Part shown: piece after piece, positions 52,404 to 64,000 of the stretch
Layout: each line of letters starts with the position of its first letter
Numbering within the stretch: position 1 is the stretch's first letter
Source: Achaetomium macrosporum
Lineage: Eukaryota > Ascomycota > Sordariomycetes > Sordariales > Chaetomiaceae
Length of the DNA: 64,000 bases
Direction of reading: 5' to 3'
Assembly: GCA_033296875.1 (NCBI GenBank)
Contig: MU860127.1
Span: 1-64,000, forward strand
The notes under the pieces: generated by a model
Databases searched by the model: none
The model's input: the letters and a program-made list of their open reading frames with translations, nothing else
Told to the model about the DNA's origin: nothing
Made by a program: the position numbers and the translations under genes

Positions 52404-53949
52404 TCTTGATCCGGTGGATAATGCTCATCTCAGGCAGGTTACCGCCGTTGCCTTGTCCGCAGCATGTGTCCCTGGATTCAGCCTTTTCGATGTTAGCTGA
52501 AGAGTTCGTGTTGGTCATATCAGTCATCGTTTAGGGGAAGGGGAGATGCAGACCTGAAACAGTTCAGTTGCCTCCTATTCGCAAGGCAGAAATACATGCA
52601 CCTCTGTATATGGTGTTAATAATTGCCACTTCTCATCATTTCGGCTGTCCATGGAGTCACACGTCACTCAACAGCCATCTTCGTTTCCCGTGTTGCTGGT
52701 TGACTCCGGGCACCTGTTCCGAATGGGCCATTTCATGTCATCCGGCGGAACTGGTTTGCGAGTCCCGACGCTCTTGAGCTTTCCCTGCGTTCATCATGAT
52801 CTTTCCCGTCTCTTTTCTCTGATAGATACGCATCGACGATGCCATGGCGGGTCTCTGCCCACATGAACCAAACGGTATGTTATTGTTGAACGGTGGAGCG
52901 TTGATAGGAAGGTTGAGTGCTCGACACGCCGGCCCGGACCATTCTTCTCGCTGTCATTGTTTTGGTCACTGCTAGCTAGTACCCGCCGCTGTTCAGGGGT
53001 TCAATGGCTATTCTACTTCTCTGTTTCCTGGTTTTCTTAGCTTCGAGCTACCTTAATGCTTGACTCATCTCGCCTTCTCGTCTCCCGGTTCCCTCGGTCC
53101 CACTTCCCCCTTTTGTGCTAAGCTACAATTTCCTCTTCCTACTGATTATCCTCCTTCTATAGCCTCATCCGTTTCTATAGCCTCGTCCCTTTCTATAACC
53201 TCGTCCCTTTCCTTCTCCTTAGGCTGTTTTACTGGCTCTACCCCTTCCTCACTTGGAACTACATGAGCATGCATACACTGGTCCTACTTCCCCGACTTTC
53301 AATGGCCCCTCCCGGCTCCTTTCAATGCTTTCGGATGCAGGACTGCTAGCATTGGAAATATATCGCCTGCATGTCCGCTCGGCACTGTTCCAGACGACTT
53401 CCTTCAGGTCCTAGGCAGTAGGCGAGGGTGACAGGAAGCGTACCCATATATAGTTTGCTGAGGGTTCTCCGCGATTTGGTTCTAAAGTGAACCTCTGTGT
53501 TCAATGAGACTGCTCCCTTAGGAAGGCAAACCGTCGACACACCAGTTTGCTCCTCTCTGCCATCGCAACGTACTAACCCTTTATCTGCCCACAGCTTGGT
53601 CTTGAAAACCATCCTCCCACAAACTGCTTACCAGGAAGAACGGCTCCCATGTATCGAGCGGACGAAATTCGTTCTAGTCTGATACAAACAACACTCAGCC
53701 TGGGCACGTGCTGGAGAAAAGCAAGCAGCACTACCGTAAAAAGGCGGTCATGAAAAGCAAGCTGGTAAGCTACCCAGACTCTCTTAACTGCCCGAGAACT
53801 TCCAAAGGCTCAGTTAAGTCCTATGTAGCCCTGTCAGATATCGAGAAAGGGTGTGGACAGCCATGTATTGCACTCGAGTTCAGCAGTCTGGCGTAAGTCC
53901 AGATATTCACTTCGAGTCCTGCTCAGTTGTTAGTCACTGCGTGACTGCT
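52404..53949. other. 3' flank of beta-tubulin with short pyrimidine-rich repeat
   Basis: The beta-tubulin 3' UTR comes first, then sequence without a supported gene. At about 53154-53215 an imperfect ~18-bp unit (core TTTCTATAGCCTCGTCCC) repeats about three times in a T/C-rich context. Open frames across it give Ser/Ile/Leu strings only. A TGACTCA word lies near 53062, without a nearby start codon. Confidence 0.5.
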
Positions 53950-54481
53950 CTGTCTGACCTGGCAGAGAAAGGGCCATATGCTCCATGCTGCAACAACTCT
54001 CAGTCGAGTATGGTGTGTCTTCTCCCAGGAGACTTTACCCCTGGGCCTGTTCTGATTGACGTCCCACCCCCTCTTACTCAGGATTGTACGCCCCTGTCAG
54101 TCCATGGATGGGTGCGGTATCGTACGTTGGTACCATCATCGTCGATAACAGCGGAGTCACAGCATTAAAGCCATTAGGAGTGGTGGCCCACCCCTAGTCT
54201 TTGCTATAAGCATTGTGCGTGTTGTCTGACTTGGCAAAGATGGTCTCCCGCTCCATGCTGGAACAGCTCCCGGTCGAGGACAGTGTGTCCTTTCCTTACG
54301 ATTTCACTCCTGGTTTGTGCTGATCAACGTCTCATTCCCCTTTGCTCCTTTGCTCAAGGTTGTGACCCCCACGTTCTGTCAGCTCAAGGATGAGTGCGGT
54401 ATCGTTTGTTGGTACCGTCGTGATCTAGAACGGGGCCGGACCCTTGAGGCCCTGAGGAGTGGCGAGGCTGCCCCTACTCCT
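53950..54481. repeat. Diverged tandem duplication of about 250 bp
   Basis: Copy A (about 53950-54197) and copy B (about 54222-54481) share an ordered series of words at an offset near 272 bp: TGTCTGAC(C/T)TGGCA, GCTCCATGCTG, GTGTGTC, GGTTGT or GATTGT followed by the cysteine-like region, GAGTGCGGTATCGT or GGTGCGGTATCGT, TTGGTACC and AGGAGTGG. They differ by many substitutions and small indels, so the duplication is old. Neither copy carries a convincing full reading frame; a plus-strand frame in copy B reads on to 54619 (IVCWYRRDLERGR) without known domain. Confidence 0.65.
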
Positions 54482-57400
54482 ATCGAGTCGGCGTTTCTGT
54501 TCGGTCTGCATTCCCCCGAGCTGCGGTCCAGATCCGGAGCTGGTATGCCGAGCAGGTACCTCAAGCTGCAGGATGTGGGTAATAATCACAATATCAACCT
54601 CATCACCCCTGAACAGTAGGTGCCCGACGGCGTATCATTGGCTGAACCTTGCTTTGAATGAGTGTCTACACAGTATGACAGTGTGGTTGCTCAGAATGCT
54701 CCGGGCATACTCCGTGCGAGGGACAATGGGCTGACTCTGCCCAATCTCTACAATACATCTGCTTACGATTCTTTGACGTCTCTTGAGCTACTGGACGGCC
54801 TCCCAGATATCCGCGTTGCTGCGAACGGACAAGCACATTTGGAGAGATTTCCTTACTTTGTAATAAGCATGGTACGTGCCTCATTCACGCCAGCGAACAC
54901 AACAACGGCTTCAACGGGAGGATGAGCTCAGTGATAACGTCCATGGCTGGGCATATCGAGGACCGTTTTCAGGGTCTTCCGCTGTCCCACCAAGTTGGTC
55001 TCGGCCTTCGTAGCAAAAGGGTCGTGGTTGGTCGACCAGAACACAGCATGTGTGGTGCTGACGCCATTGCGTCAACCAGACTGGCAGCACGCGGAGTTCG
55101 GTCGGACAGTCAGACGCGCCTTTGAGCAACACCCTGGCAACATCTTAACTACAGTACGGCAAGCCCTGGGTCTGCACTGTATGTTAAGCGCTGGAAACAG
55201 TACGGCAGAGAACCAGGATGGAATAGGATGTGTTGGACGGCCCAAGACCTGCGTGGTCACAGCTGCGTTTCGCGTCCTCCCACGTAGAGCCCACTCCCTG
55301 AGTGTACCCGGATCTTCCTCCTACGCACACCAAGACACACGCAACACCAATAGATGGTATTCAGCGACTTCTATGTATGCCTCATCAGGAGGACGGGAGG
55401 CTCAGTTTTTCCACTGGACCTTTCATGCAGGAGAAGCCTTTCCACGTAGAGATAGTTCTTGTGTCAGTCGCTTACTCTTTTGTTCTGATACTCTCTACCT
55501 TGACATCCGTTGTTACACTTCAAACTTCTTCAGGGTTAGTGGTAGTTGAGTGAGGTTCGGTGCCTGGAATGCCTGGCTGCACATCAGTCATCTTCAGTCG
55601 TCTCATGCCATGGCCCATTCTACGGGGCCTCGGTTCGCCCACTTGATATGTTGTACGAGCAGGGCACTTCTGATGAGATACTATTGGGCATTCAGTCATC
55701 AACCTCAAAGCCGCTGCCTCCTTGAATCCTATCTCACTCTTCTCGGCAATGTGATGCTGTTTATCAAGTTGATTTGCTTCAGAAAGGGCTATGCTACGCC
55801 TTTTCTGGGTATGCTACTGATAGTCTCCCCTTCTCGACGGGGAGTACCGCGCGAGAAAGTTTTCATTTCCAGTCAGAGACCGTCATGAGATCGTCACGGG
55901 ACCGGCAAAAGAATGGGCAAGGGTTCTTGCGTTGTGTCTTTGTTCTTATGTTGACGGCAGCGTGCCGAGCCTTGCGAGGGCAAGACTCTGGGCTGAAGCG
56001 GCCGCCTGGAGGGCATCTACAATTCTCGCACACTTTGATACTTGGTTGATGCAAGCGGGATAGACCTTCTCCCCAGAGCACAGGTTCATCCACACACAAC
56101 TCAACAGCTTCGCGATAGCTACCAGTTCCAGAAGGTCAACGGTGATGCGGAGCAACAGGTGAACCGAGTGCGTCCCGGAGAACTCGGTCTCCAATGGACA
56201 GTATCAGCACCCTGTTAGGGACCGAGCACACAGCCACAGAGATTCGTAATGAACCAGCAAAACAGTTCTCTGGCCAAGACCAGGGCGGTTTCGTATATTG
56301 TAATATCTGTCACGCAAGCAGCTTGCTGATAACGTAGATTCCTTCGTAGCCTCCCACGAATCCCCGAGTGTGTTGTGATCAATATGGAAAGGTGGACTCG
56401 GTGAGTGTAAGTGTTTGGATCCTGCAATACCAAGCTTCTGAAACAAGAAGTAAAACAACCAGACACATACGCGCTCGCCTTTGAATGGGATGGATGCGGC
56501 CGAGAGCATAGCCCCCGACTTAACTCAGCTCTATGTGCACCCGCCTTGCAGACCGCCGGATGGATGTAACCCACACGACACGGTCAAAGACTCACCGGCG
56601 AAGCCGTTAACCAATGTCAAACGTATCGCAATAGGGATCTGGTTGCACAGCATTCCCACATGGCAAGGATGTGCAGTAGCCCTGTGGTCCATTGTCCCGG
56701 TGTCGTTCGGAAGCTGCGAGACAAGGGATGCCCCAAAGGGACCCCATCCCTCCATTCCCCCGCATCTTTTGGTACGGAGAGGATTAGGATCCAACTTTCA
56801 AGCAGCGGGAAGTGCCTCCGCTTGAGCATCAACTAAGCTTTGCTATTCGTGAGGGGGATTTACTGCTCCTGCAAGGTATCGGAGCTGCCGAGTTTCAGCC
56901 CCAATCAGAGACGATATGACCCAAAAGGCTCTCCGAACGTGCCGCAGGGCGTCCGGGGCGATTGGGTGCTGACTACAAGACGCCATGTTCCACCCTGCTG
57001 GGTCGTCCCTGGTGCCACCCTTAGACGCAGGGATGTCTGGACTCTGGAGGTCTGGATGGCCTCTTTCTTACTGAGCAATGACCGAGTTGGGAATATGGGA
57101 GACGTGGGCGAGGCTCGACGGAGATTGGTGTTTAGGGCTTATAAAGTCCGGCTGACAAGGCGGGGGGGAAGTGATGGTTGAGCATGATGAACGCAGGGGT
57201 GCGAGTCCGAGGGTAGCATGGTTTGTCCCAGGAGGATTCTCAATTCTGGGAAAGCAGACAAATTGGAGAACGAATCGCGACGCGTGCCACTATCGCCGAT
57301 GAGATGAATGGGTTGTTGTGTGTAACATACCTATACTATGATAGTAAGTATACCTGCCGTGACAGCAAATCCTGAGGAATTCGTTCGTATTGGAACTCCA

Positions 57401-60400
57401 GCAACGTCCGTGAATGGCCCCATGTGAAGCGGGGTTTCAGCACCGGGATATGAGAATGGCGATCATCACCAGCTTCAGGACTCACTCACAGAAGAGGGCT
57501 TGCTGGAGGATGCGATCCGCCAGGCTTGGTCCGGCCAGATTGCAGGTCCGATGTGCGAGATGAAAATAGTATGCCAAAGAGATACCTGCCTGGACTGCGA
57601 GTCGGACTTCCAGCATCATGGTGCCGTCGCGGATGCTGAAAACAAGAAGCACTCAAGGGCGAGTCAATGACGAGTGGGATATTTGGGCTCTGCGAACTCG
57701 GCACTAACTGATCTCCGGTCAAGTTGGTTGCGGCCACCAGAGAGCAATATGTCGCATCGTCTCAGAATAGAACCTATATTACACAATACACGACACAGTC
57801 AACATTGTGGACGGATACGGGTCGCAGGTGGAGTTTGGAAAACTGGCGCAATCGGGTTCTCGTCTGAAGTGCCCGAAAAGGGACTCTTGATGTTGCCGAC
57901 CAGTCCAGCCGTTGGGTGCTGTTGGGAAGGTTGATTGGACCGCCCAACCTGGGGCTGCCTAACCGTGAAGAGCATCCTTGTCTCTGCCCAGGTGGCCCAT
58001 CCCGCTCCTTTTTGCTGGTCGTCCTCCAGAACGCACCCAGAACAGGCGGGAATTGCTCTTGGTTGCTGCGCCGCCAAATTCGTCTTTGCGCAAATGCACT
58101 GCAACGCCAAGGATGCTGCGTCGTCCTGCACAGTTCTTGGACGGGTTATTGGATCGCCAAAAAGTGCTGCGAAGACGGCAGCACACGGCTGAATTTCTAG
58201 CCAGTCACAGCACTTCCACGTGTTCACCGCAGCCCCACCGGCCCCAGACCAAGGGATAACGTTATGACGTTACACGAAACAGACCCAGCCCACAGCACCG
58301 GGGCCAGATCCGCGCGCACCGGCTGCATCTGACAACCGTCTCTCTTGCGTTTCCTTTAAATCCGCTCTTGTAACCATCATTATCTGCTGGCGTGCAACGC
58401 TGCTAGGCCGCATGTGTTCGTTTATCCAAAGCGAGACCACGGATATCCGTGCGTGCGTACGACTCGTCGAGATACGCCGCATCCACCGGAGACGGACTTT
58501 GGTGGCTGAACAGGGGAGCAATATCCCGCCCTTCTCCGCTCAGAGTCCGTCGAGTTAACCGCAAATCCCCTCTGGCCGCGCATCAATTGCGGACACGCTT
58601 ATTAGGCAGGAAACACTTTGTCTTTCCCATATCACGGGTTTTAACCGGGCAGTCAGTGTCTCGACGATGCATGTGCAGTTTAGACAGAGCCGACCTCGGA
58701 TCTCAAAAATTGGTTCACCCACACCACCCAAATCTTGTGATTACACATAACTTCCTCATTCAGTGCTCGACGACGCTGCTTTCTTGTGTGCGTGTCAATG
58801 GCAAGGGCGTAGGCGCAATTCGGAGGGGTCGGGTGCGGGCCTTGTGAGCAGGGGAAGCGCGGCAAGGAGCAAGCACACCCAAATCTCTATCACGATACTC
58901 GACATGCTCTCAGGAGGTCAAGGGCCATCCATATGGGTGTGACTTCGCTGTATAGGTGGTCTCCTACAGTTCAATACCTGCATCCTCGCCACCACCCCAG
59001 TCCCGACGCGGCCGTCTCTACCGCACCAGATGCCGCGGCTGGTGTTATGTTGACCGCCTCGAGTGCTGCCAGACAACAGTACCTAAGGTAGGCTGGGCCG
59101 TGCATTGACAGTTACATGACAGTTGCCGAGACGGCCATGGAAAGGACCGCAAGGCCCCTATTTTGCTGCACGCCGGCAGCTCCCGAGCGGGGCCTTGTTT
59201 TTCGCAGACGAACTGGATGCTTCCGGATGGGTTTGAGCCCTTATCGCCAGACAGGAGAAGCGTGTCGTTTTTCTACAGTGTATTACCGCAATAAGCGACT
59301 CCGACCTCACAGTAGCTCAGCCCTATGAGAGGGGGTACCGACATGCAGCACGGCGGGTGATCCGCCCCAAAACATGCATTTGTCACAGGTTACCACTACT
59401 CCCGTTACAAGGTGTAACCAGCACTCTCGTGGTGCTCTCTCATCGCATGCAACTCCATGTAAGGTTCTTGACATTTGTCACACACCATTCTCGCCCGTCG
59501 CAGTCTCCTACACCGCCATATCAAGCAGATCGGTAATCAGTAGGCGGTGTCTGCCGCAAGGAGGTATCTGGGTCGCCGACGGATCAACACAGCCCCGTTA
59601 TGGAATCCCGAGCGGGCCATCCGGGGATGGGACATCGCGGATTCTCTGCGTGTCTGTACTGTAGTAGTGAAGACCGCAGATAGCCCGGAGCGGAATCGGT
59701 ATCGCCGTTTGGCTATTGTGGATCTTTCACTTCGCAGCCGGTTGTGGTTGTCGTGGGGAAGCGGAGGAGCTACACGTCGCATCGAAGCTTGAGCTCATGC
59801 TGTGGAGAACGGAGCTATGTACAGCCACCACCCAGCCCTACGACATGTCGCAGGTCGTCTGTACTTGGCTCCTTGGCTAATACGCGTACGTACACTGACT
59901 GGATGGAAGTCCGCACACCCACTCAATTGTCGTGATCGTTTCATTCGCCGTCTTTGCCTGATCCAGCCAAGCGTCCGTTTCCCACGCCGGCCACAGAGCC
60001 AAAGGCCAACAACAATAGCGAAAGCCATGGAGGGAAGATCTACGAGGATTTAGGCATGAGCGGGTTTTGAGGTAATAAGGTAAGTACTTTAGGTACGGTA
60101 GTTAATGCGACGTTGTTAGGCCGCCTTTTGCCGGCGGCTTCGACATGCTCGGGTCGCACGGTGATGGGAAACGGAGGTCTGACATGGAGTATAACCGTTT
60201 CTAGTGTACTGTACGTACTTGTTTCAGGGTCTGGCCAAAAATGGCTTTCCCCAAGAGGTCAATTTGCCCTCTTCGCGGAAGCAGGGGTCAGGCCGGCGTG
60301 CTTCGCGCCAGATGGTTCCCCACAGCAAAACCCCACGATCGTTGTGATGTCGAAAGTGCCCATCGTCAATCGGTAGAGTCGGTAAACCTTGAGTAGGCCC

Positions 60401-63400
60401 ATACACAGTAGACCATTCACCAGCGAGGGGTTGGTTGCAACGCTATGTCAACGCTTGGCTGAGATAGGTATGTTTTAGGCAAGATAGTGCGCCTCTTAAC
60501 GTACACGTTTCTACACGTGTAGACTCGATCAGTTTGTTTCCGGGAGGTCTGACTCAAGGACCAGTATAACACGACTGGGACAGTTGGTCGCATCAGCCAT
60601 GATATCTCCGGGTGGCTAATGTCTCTGAGTTTGTTTGTTTTGACCTTGTTGGGACCAACCAAACCCTGGCATCCCTTAGCTATGTGTGTAGTCTCGGGAC
60701 CCGGTGTCCGGGCACTGGGACCGGGTAGTCACATTGCCGATGCAGCTGCATTGCCGTTGGCTTGGTACAAAGTTAAGTTACGTCTCGCTGACCCTCCTCT
60801 TACTCTTAACGCTAGGCGCTTATACTGACAGACTGGGTATGCCCGCTCTGGCATGCCGATCAGTCTGACAAACGATACCGGGACTTTCGGTAAGCGCTGC
60901 CATCTGTCACGTCTGTTATAACGACTGGTAAGGTGATCTCGATCTTCCCTCCTTGATCTCTTCCTGGTTCCCGGTGTCCATGTCGCGCCCTTTCAGGAGA
61001 TGACTCTCGCGGAAACAAGCTGCTGGAGTCTATATCCTCGAGCGTGCTTACCGATGAGATCACTAAACACCGATACCGTGGCCCGGGGATTAAAAGACCC
61101 CCCGACGGCGATTTTCTCCGTAGATCCAGAGTTTCTGGGGATTTGCAATCAGAGGACCTTGCAATGCCCGCCTTCGGAATCCAAAAGCTCGAAGCCGGTC
61201 CCTGCCAAAGCTTTCCATAAATGCTACCGCGCGGATCGTCTCATTTCCCTGGACGGAAGTCTCATGGGAAACAGTCTAGACTTCAGATAGCTGTCAGCAC
61301 CCCCTTCTTTCACCTTACTCGTTTGGGAAGGAGGTTTACTTGTGGAGTAACATATGGCATGGAGCTACTCACATACATTCACTGCGCAGGAGCGAGGCTA
61401 TGCAGATCAAGAGAGCAATGAGCCATCCCGGCAATCCCGAACTAGGTTTTCGCTGGCATCCTCATGCGTGGTTGGAATAAGATAAGGCTGGAATGAGATA
61501 ATAGCTTTATTCAAGTCAGCATCTCTTGCGTCTACTGCAAAAGGGAGGATTCGTAGGTCCATGCTTGTCTCAAATGGGGGCCGCGTACCTATGTTACACA
61601 AGAGCTGCATGAGAGCGAGTTTGCCATTCGTCCAATGTGGACTGAGGAAGCGGCACAGAACGCAGGGTACCCCTGTACATACATTACACCTTCACCTGAA
61701 ACTGAGGCAACTTGGCCGTCGCTGATGACCTGCGATTGTCTCAAGAAACGAAATATCTGGATAGTACATGCCTGATTGTTGCGCTCCGTCGGTCCGTGGA
61801 CTGCGGTGTATGGACTATGAGTCTGGGCCGTTGTCTGGTCCGATAGCGGCTTCTAGTGTACCACGGTTTGGGAGTGAAAGCGTGTCGACTCTTCCAACTC
61901 CGGATATATCCTTCGAGATTATGCGGAGCGAAGAAGATCACGGTTGGCGACGTGGGAATCCGCCAATCTTAAAGGCGGCCCGTGCTCGCGTGATCAAACG
62001 GGGTTAATGTTTGAAGACACTTCCTCTCGCCCAAAGCCCAAAGCGCATCTTTTTTCTAATTCCCTTACCTTGGCAAGGTACAGTACCGGCACAGCTGCGC
62101 CCACGTGTCTCGATCGTGATTGAAGCGCCAGCGGATCTTTGCCCTGCGCCTTGCGGTGTGGCCTCATATCGAGAATTGACACTTGGTAAGGCAAAGAGCC
62201 AATGACAATTGCAAGGGTGAGATCCTGCGCATTTTAAATTTCTGGATTCGACACCTTGGCACACTCATGGACGACTCATGCACGGGAGACTTCAGGTCTC
62301 GGCAAACTAGACTTCTGACATGATAAACGGCCTTGCCGTTGCGGTGGTGGGACCCTGACAACAGTATCGTACTGTCTTGTGGAGATTCGGATCGTCCTCT
62401 TTGATCAAAAGCCCTCAAGGATGTTGTCTCTCCGGCAACCAAATCCGGGCTTTGAGATTTCTTCCGTTCTGAACTCTGCGCAGGCGTACGCAGTACGTAC
62501 ATCAAGCGGCCGACTGGTGGCCTCAAACAGGTAAGGGAGGAGGCGTGGTCCGGTCAGCACCTTAAAGGATGGCGCCGGAACGTGGCCACCCACACAGCGC
62601 CTTTCCCGTGCAGCCGTCACGTAGTGCGCATACTGTGTAGCCCTGTAATCGAGACCCCCGTTCCGAGGGATTGGAAACATCTGGTCGCGCCGGACCAGTG
62701 GTCAGGAGCACAGACACCCCTTTTCCCCATCTTCAAACGCCCGTGTTTCCAGGGTCTCCTTCCGGTGCTGTGTGCCATGTGAGCATCCCGAACCCGGCCC
62801 GGTGGCTTGGGTCGCTCGGGTCGTTCGGATGCCGGGATGCCGAAACCGTCGGCTTCGCCTCCGGATGTCAATTTGAGAACACAGCCATCCGAATGGCTTA
62901 AACACGGCTCTGGTCGCCTTGAGGGCATTGATTGGTGTCTCCTTGTGAAGAATGTCCCTGACGTCCCTGTCTTAGCCGGAAGTGCACAACGCCGCAGCAC
63001 AGCAACGGGCGAGGCCGTATCGTCAGAATGACGAAAATGACCGAGCGTTTCCCCGTGAACGACCTATTGCCGACGTCACGACATCTTGATGCTATATCAG
63101 GATAGTTATAGCAATTCCGTGGGTTTTGCTTAACGGAAATCCTGGTGCCTGGAACATACGAACGAGCTTGACATACCCCGACGGGCAAGAAGACTCGTTG
63201 TCGCGCGCCCTCTGCAGACGCATCCCGCCAAAGCTCACAACTCAAGACCGCAAGGCTGAGGCCCAGCCAGGCACCAGGTCAGCCATGTGAATATTTGGCA
63301 ATGGGTTTGTTCATCATAGGACCGGCAGAGTGGTGAACGGCAAACGAAACACATCCCAGGTCCCCGGACTGACTGGAGGCTGTCGCCGGGCGGAGATCGT

Positions 63401-64000
63401 TCCGATTTACGAGGAGCGGCGCCTGATTGGCCAGACAAGCTCCGGGGATCTGACCTCGGCGGAGTGGTGGTGGATTGGTCGAGATCGGGGTCAGAGATCC
63501 GCGTGGACCTCGAAGCTGCCCACGGGGGGAAATCACCTTGGATATGGGCATACATAGTACCGGAATTTTGGTGGAGGCCTCATGCACTCTTTGGAGCAGG
63601 AAGCGGGCACTGGATGCAGAGCGTAGGGCTGAGTTCTCGATTGTCAGTCTTCGTTTGAAACGTGCTTGGGCTCGAGCGCCGAAATGGGAATTACTTAAAA
63701 GAGAAGAAGCGGGGGCCAAATTAGCAAGCAAGCAGGGCCAGAGCGAAAAGTTCCCGGCCACAGGAGACAAAAAGCTTCAATTGCCTGTCGCATTGCGACA
63801 GTCGCAGTGGGCATGGAGGCCCTAACAACAGGCAGCCGAATTCTTGCTCGCCGAGATTGGTGTTGAGATGACCCCGACGGTACTGAACATGCCAAGGCGC
63901 CCAACATGGAAGAACCTTATTTCCTGGTACAGGTAGCGAAGGTAGGTAAACGTTAAACTCGGGAATCGGACCACTCAGCGCACAGCACCTATTTCTAGAG
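54482..64000. other. Gene-poor terminal region, no supported genes
   Basis: About 9.5 kb in which no open frame exceeds about 185 codons and none resembles a known family. A few adjacent plus-strand frames between 54662 and 55888 look faintly protein-like, with hydrophobic stretches such as VSVAYSFVLILSTLTSVV near 55450-55510 and LLGNVMLFIKLI near 55740-55775, and might be remains of a membrane protein gene. From about 56000 to the end I see no coding, RNA or transposon signal, no telomere-type repeat and no terminal repeats. Base composition appears lower in GC than in the gene-dense part. Confidence 0.45.

Noticed and set aside
52404..64000. Subtelomere or intact transposon in the gene-poor end
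   Set aside because: No TTAGGG runs, no terminal repeats and no recognisable transposase, integrase or reverse transcriptase frame.

Overview
The window looks like a filamentous ascomycete chromosome, most likely a Sordariomycete and probably Sordariales. The supporting signs are short introns (about 53-130 bp, one of 204 bp) with CTAAC/CTGAC branch sites, GC-rich coding sequence, a 447-residue beta-tubulin split by six introns including tiny 5' exons, and a Neurospora-type cpc-1 locus with upstream ORFs. There are no ribosomal RNA genes, no tRNA I could support, no CRISPR array and no intact transposon.

Layout. 0-5 kb: an Srs2-type DNA helicase and a small, probably mitochondrial protein. 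5-15 kb: a Kin1/MARK-type kinase (minus strand), a GPATCH1-like G-patch splicing factor and a Whi2-like phosphatase activator. 15-18 kb: a DHDPS/HOGA-family aldolase and a Pex11-family peroxisomal protein. 18-23 kb: an accessory patch with a kinesin-light-chain-type TPR gene followed in the same frame, after one stop codon, by a HET-domain gene broken by three frameshifts. 24-33 kb: an Srp40/Nopp140-like nucleolar protein, an ADGF-like adenosine deaminase and a four-helix membrane protein. 34-36 kb: cpc-1 (GCN4 homologue) with a two-codon uORF1, a 42-codon uORF2 and a stop-free, AUG-less N-terminal extension. 38-42 kb: a large disordered protein (minus strand). 42-47 kb: gene-poor. 47-52 kb: gcn20 (ABCF) and beta-tubulin. 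52-64 kb: gene-poor sequence with a diverged local duplication.

Functional links. Cpc-1 and Gcn20 belong to the same amino-acid starvation (cross-pathway / general control) route: Gcn20 acts with Gcn1 to activate the eIF2alpha kinase, and cpc-1 translation responds to it. The remaining genes are ordinary housekeeping genes with no visible shared pathway. The best second-look items are the cpc-1 leader, the TPR/HET pair, two GC-AG introns at conserved coding positions, an ADGF deaminase with two Asp-to-Asn substitutions, and a recurrent intergenic palindrome. Exon boundaries were derived by eye from splice signals and conserved protein blocks; the 5' ends of the Whi2-like gene and the large 38-42 kb gene are unresolved.
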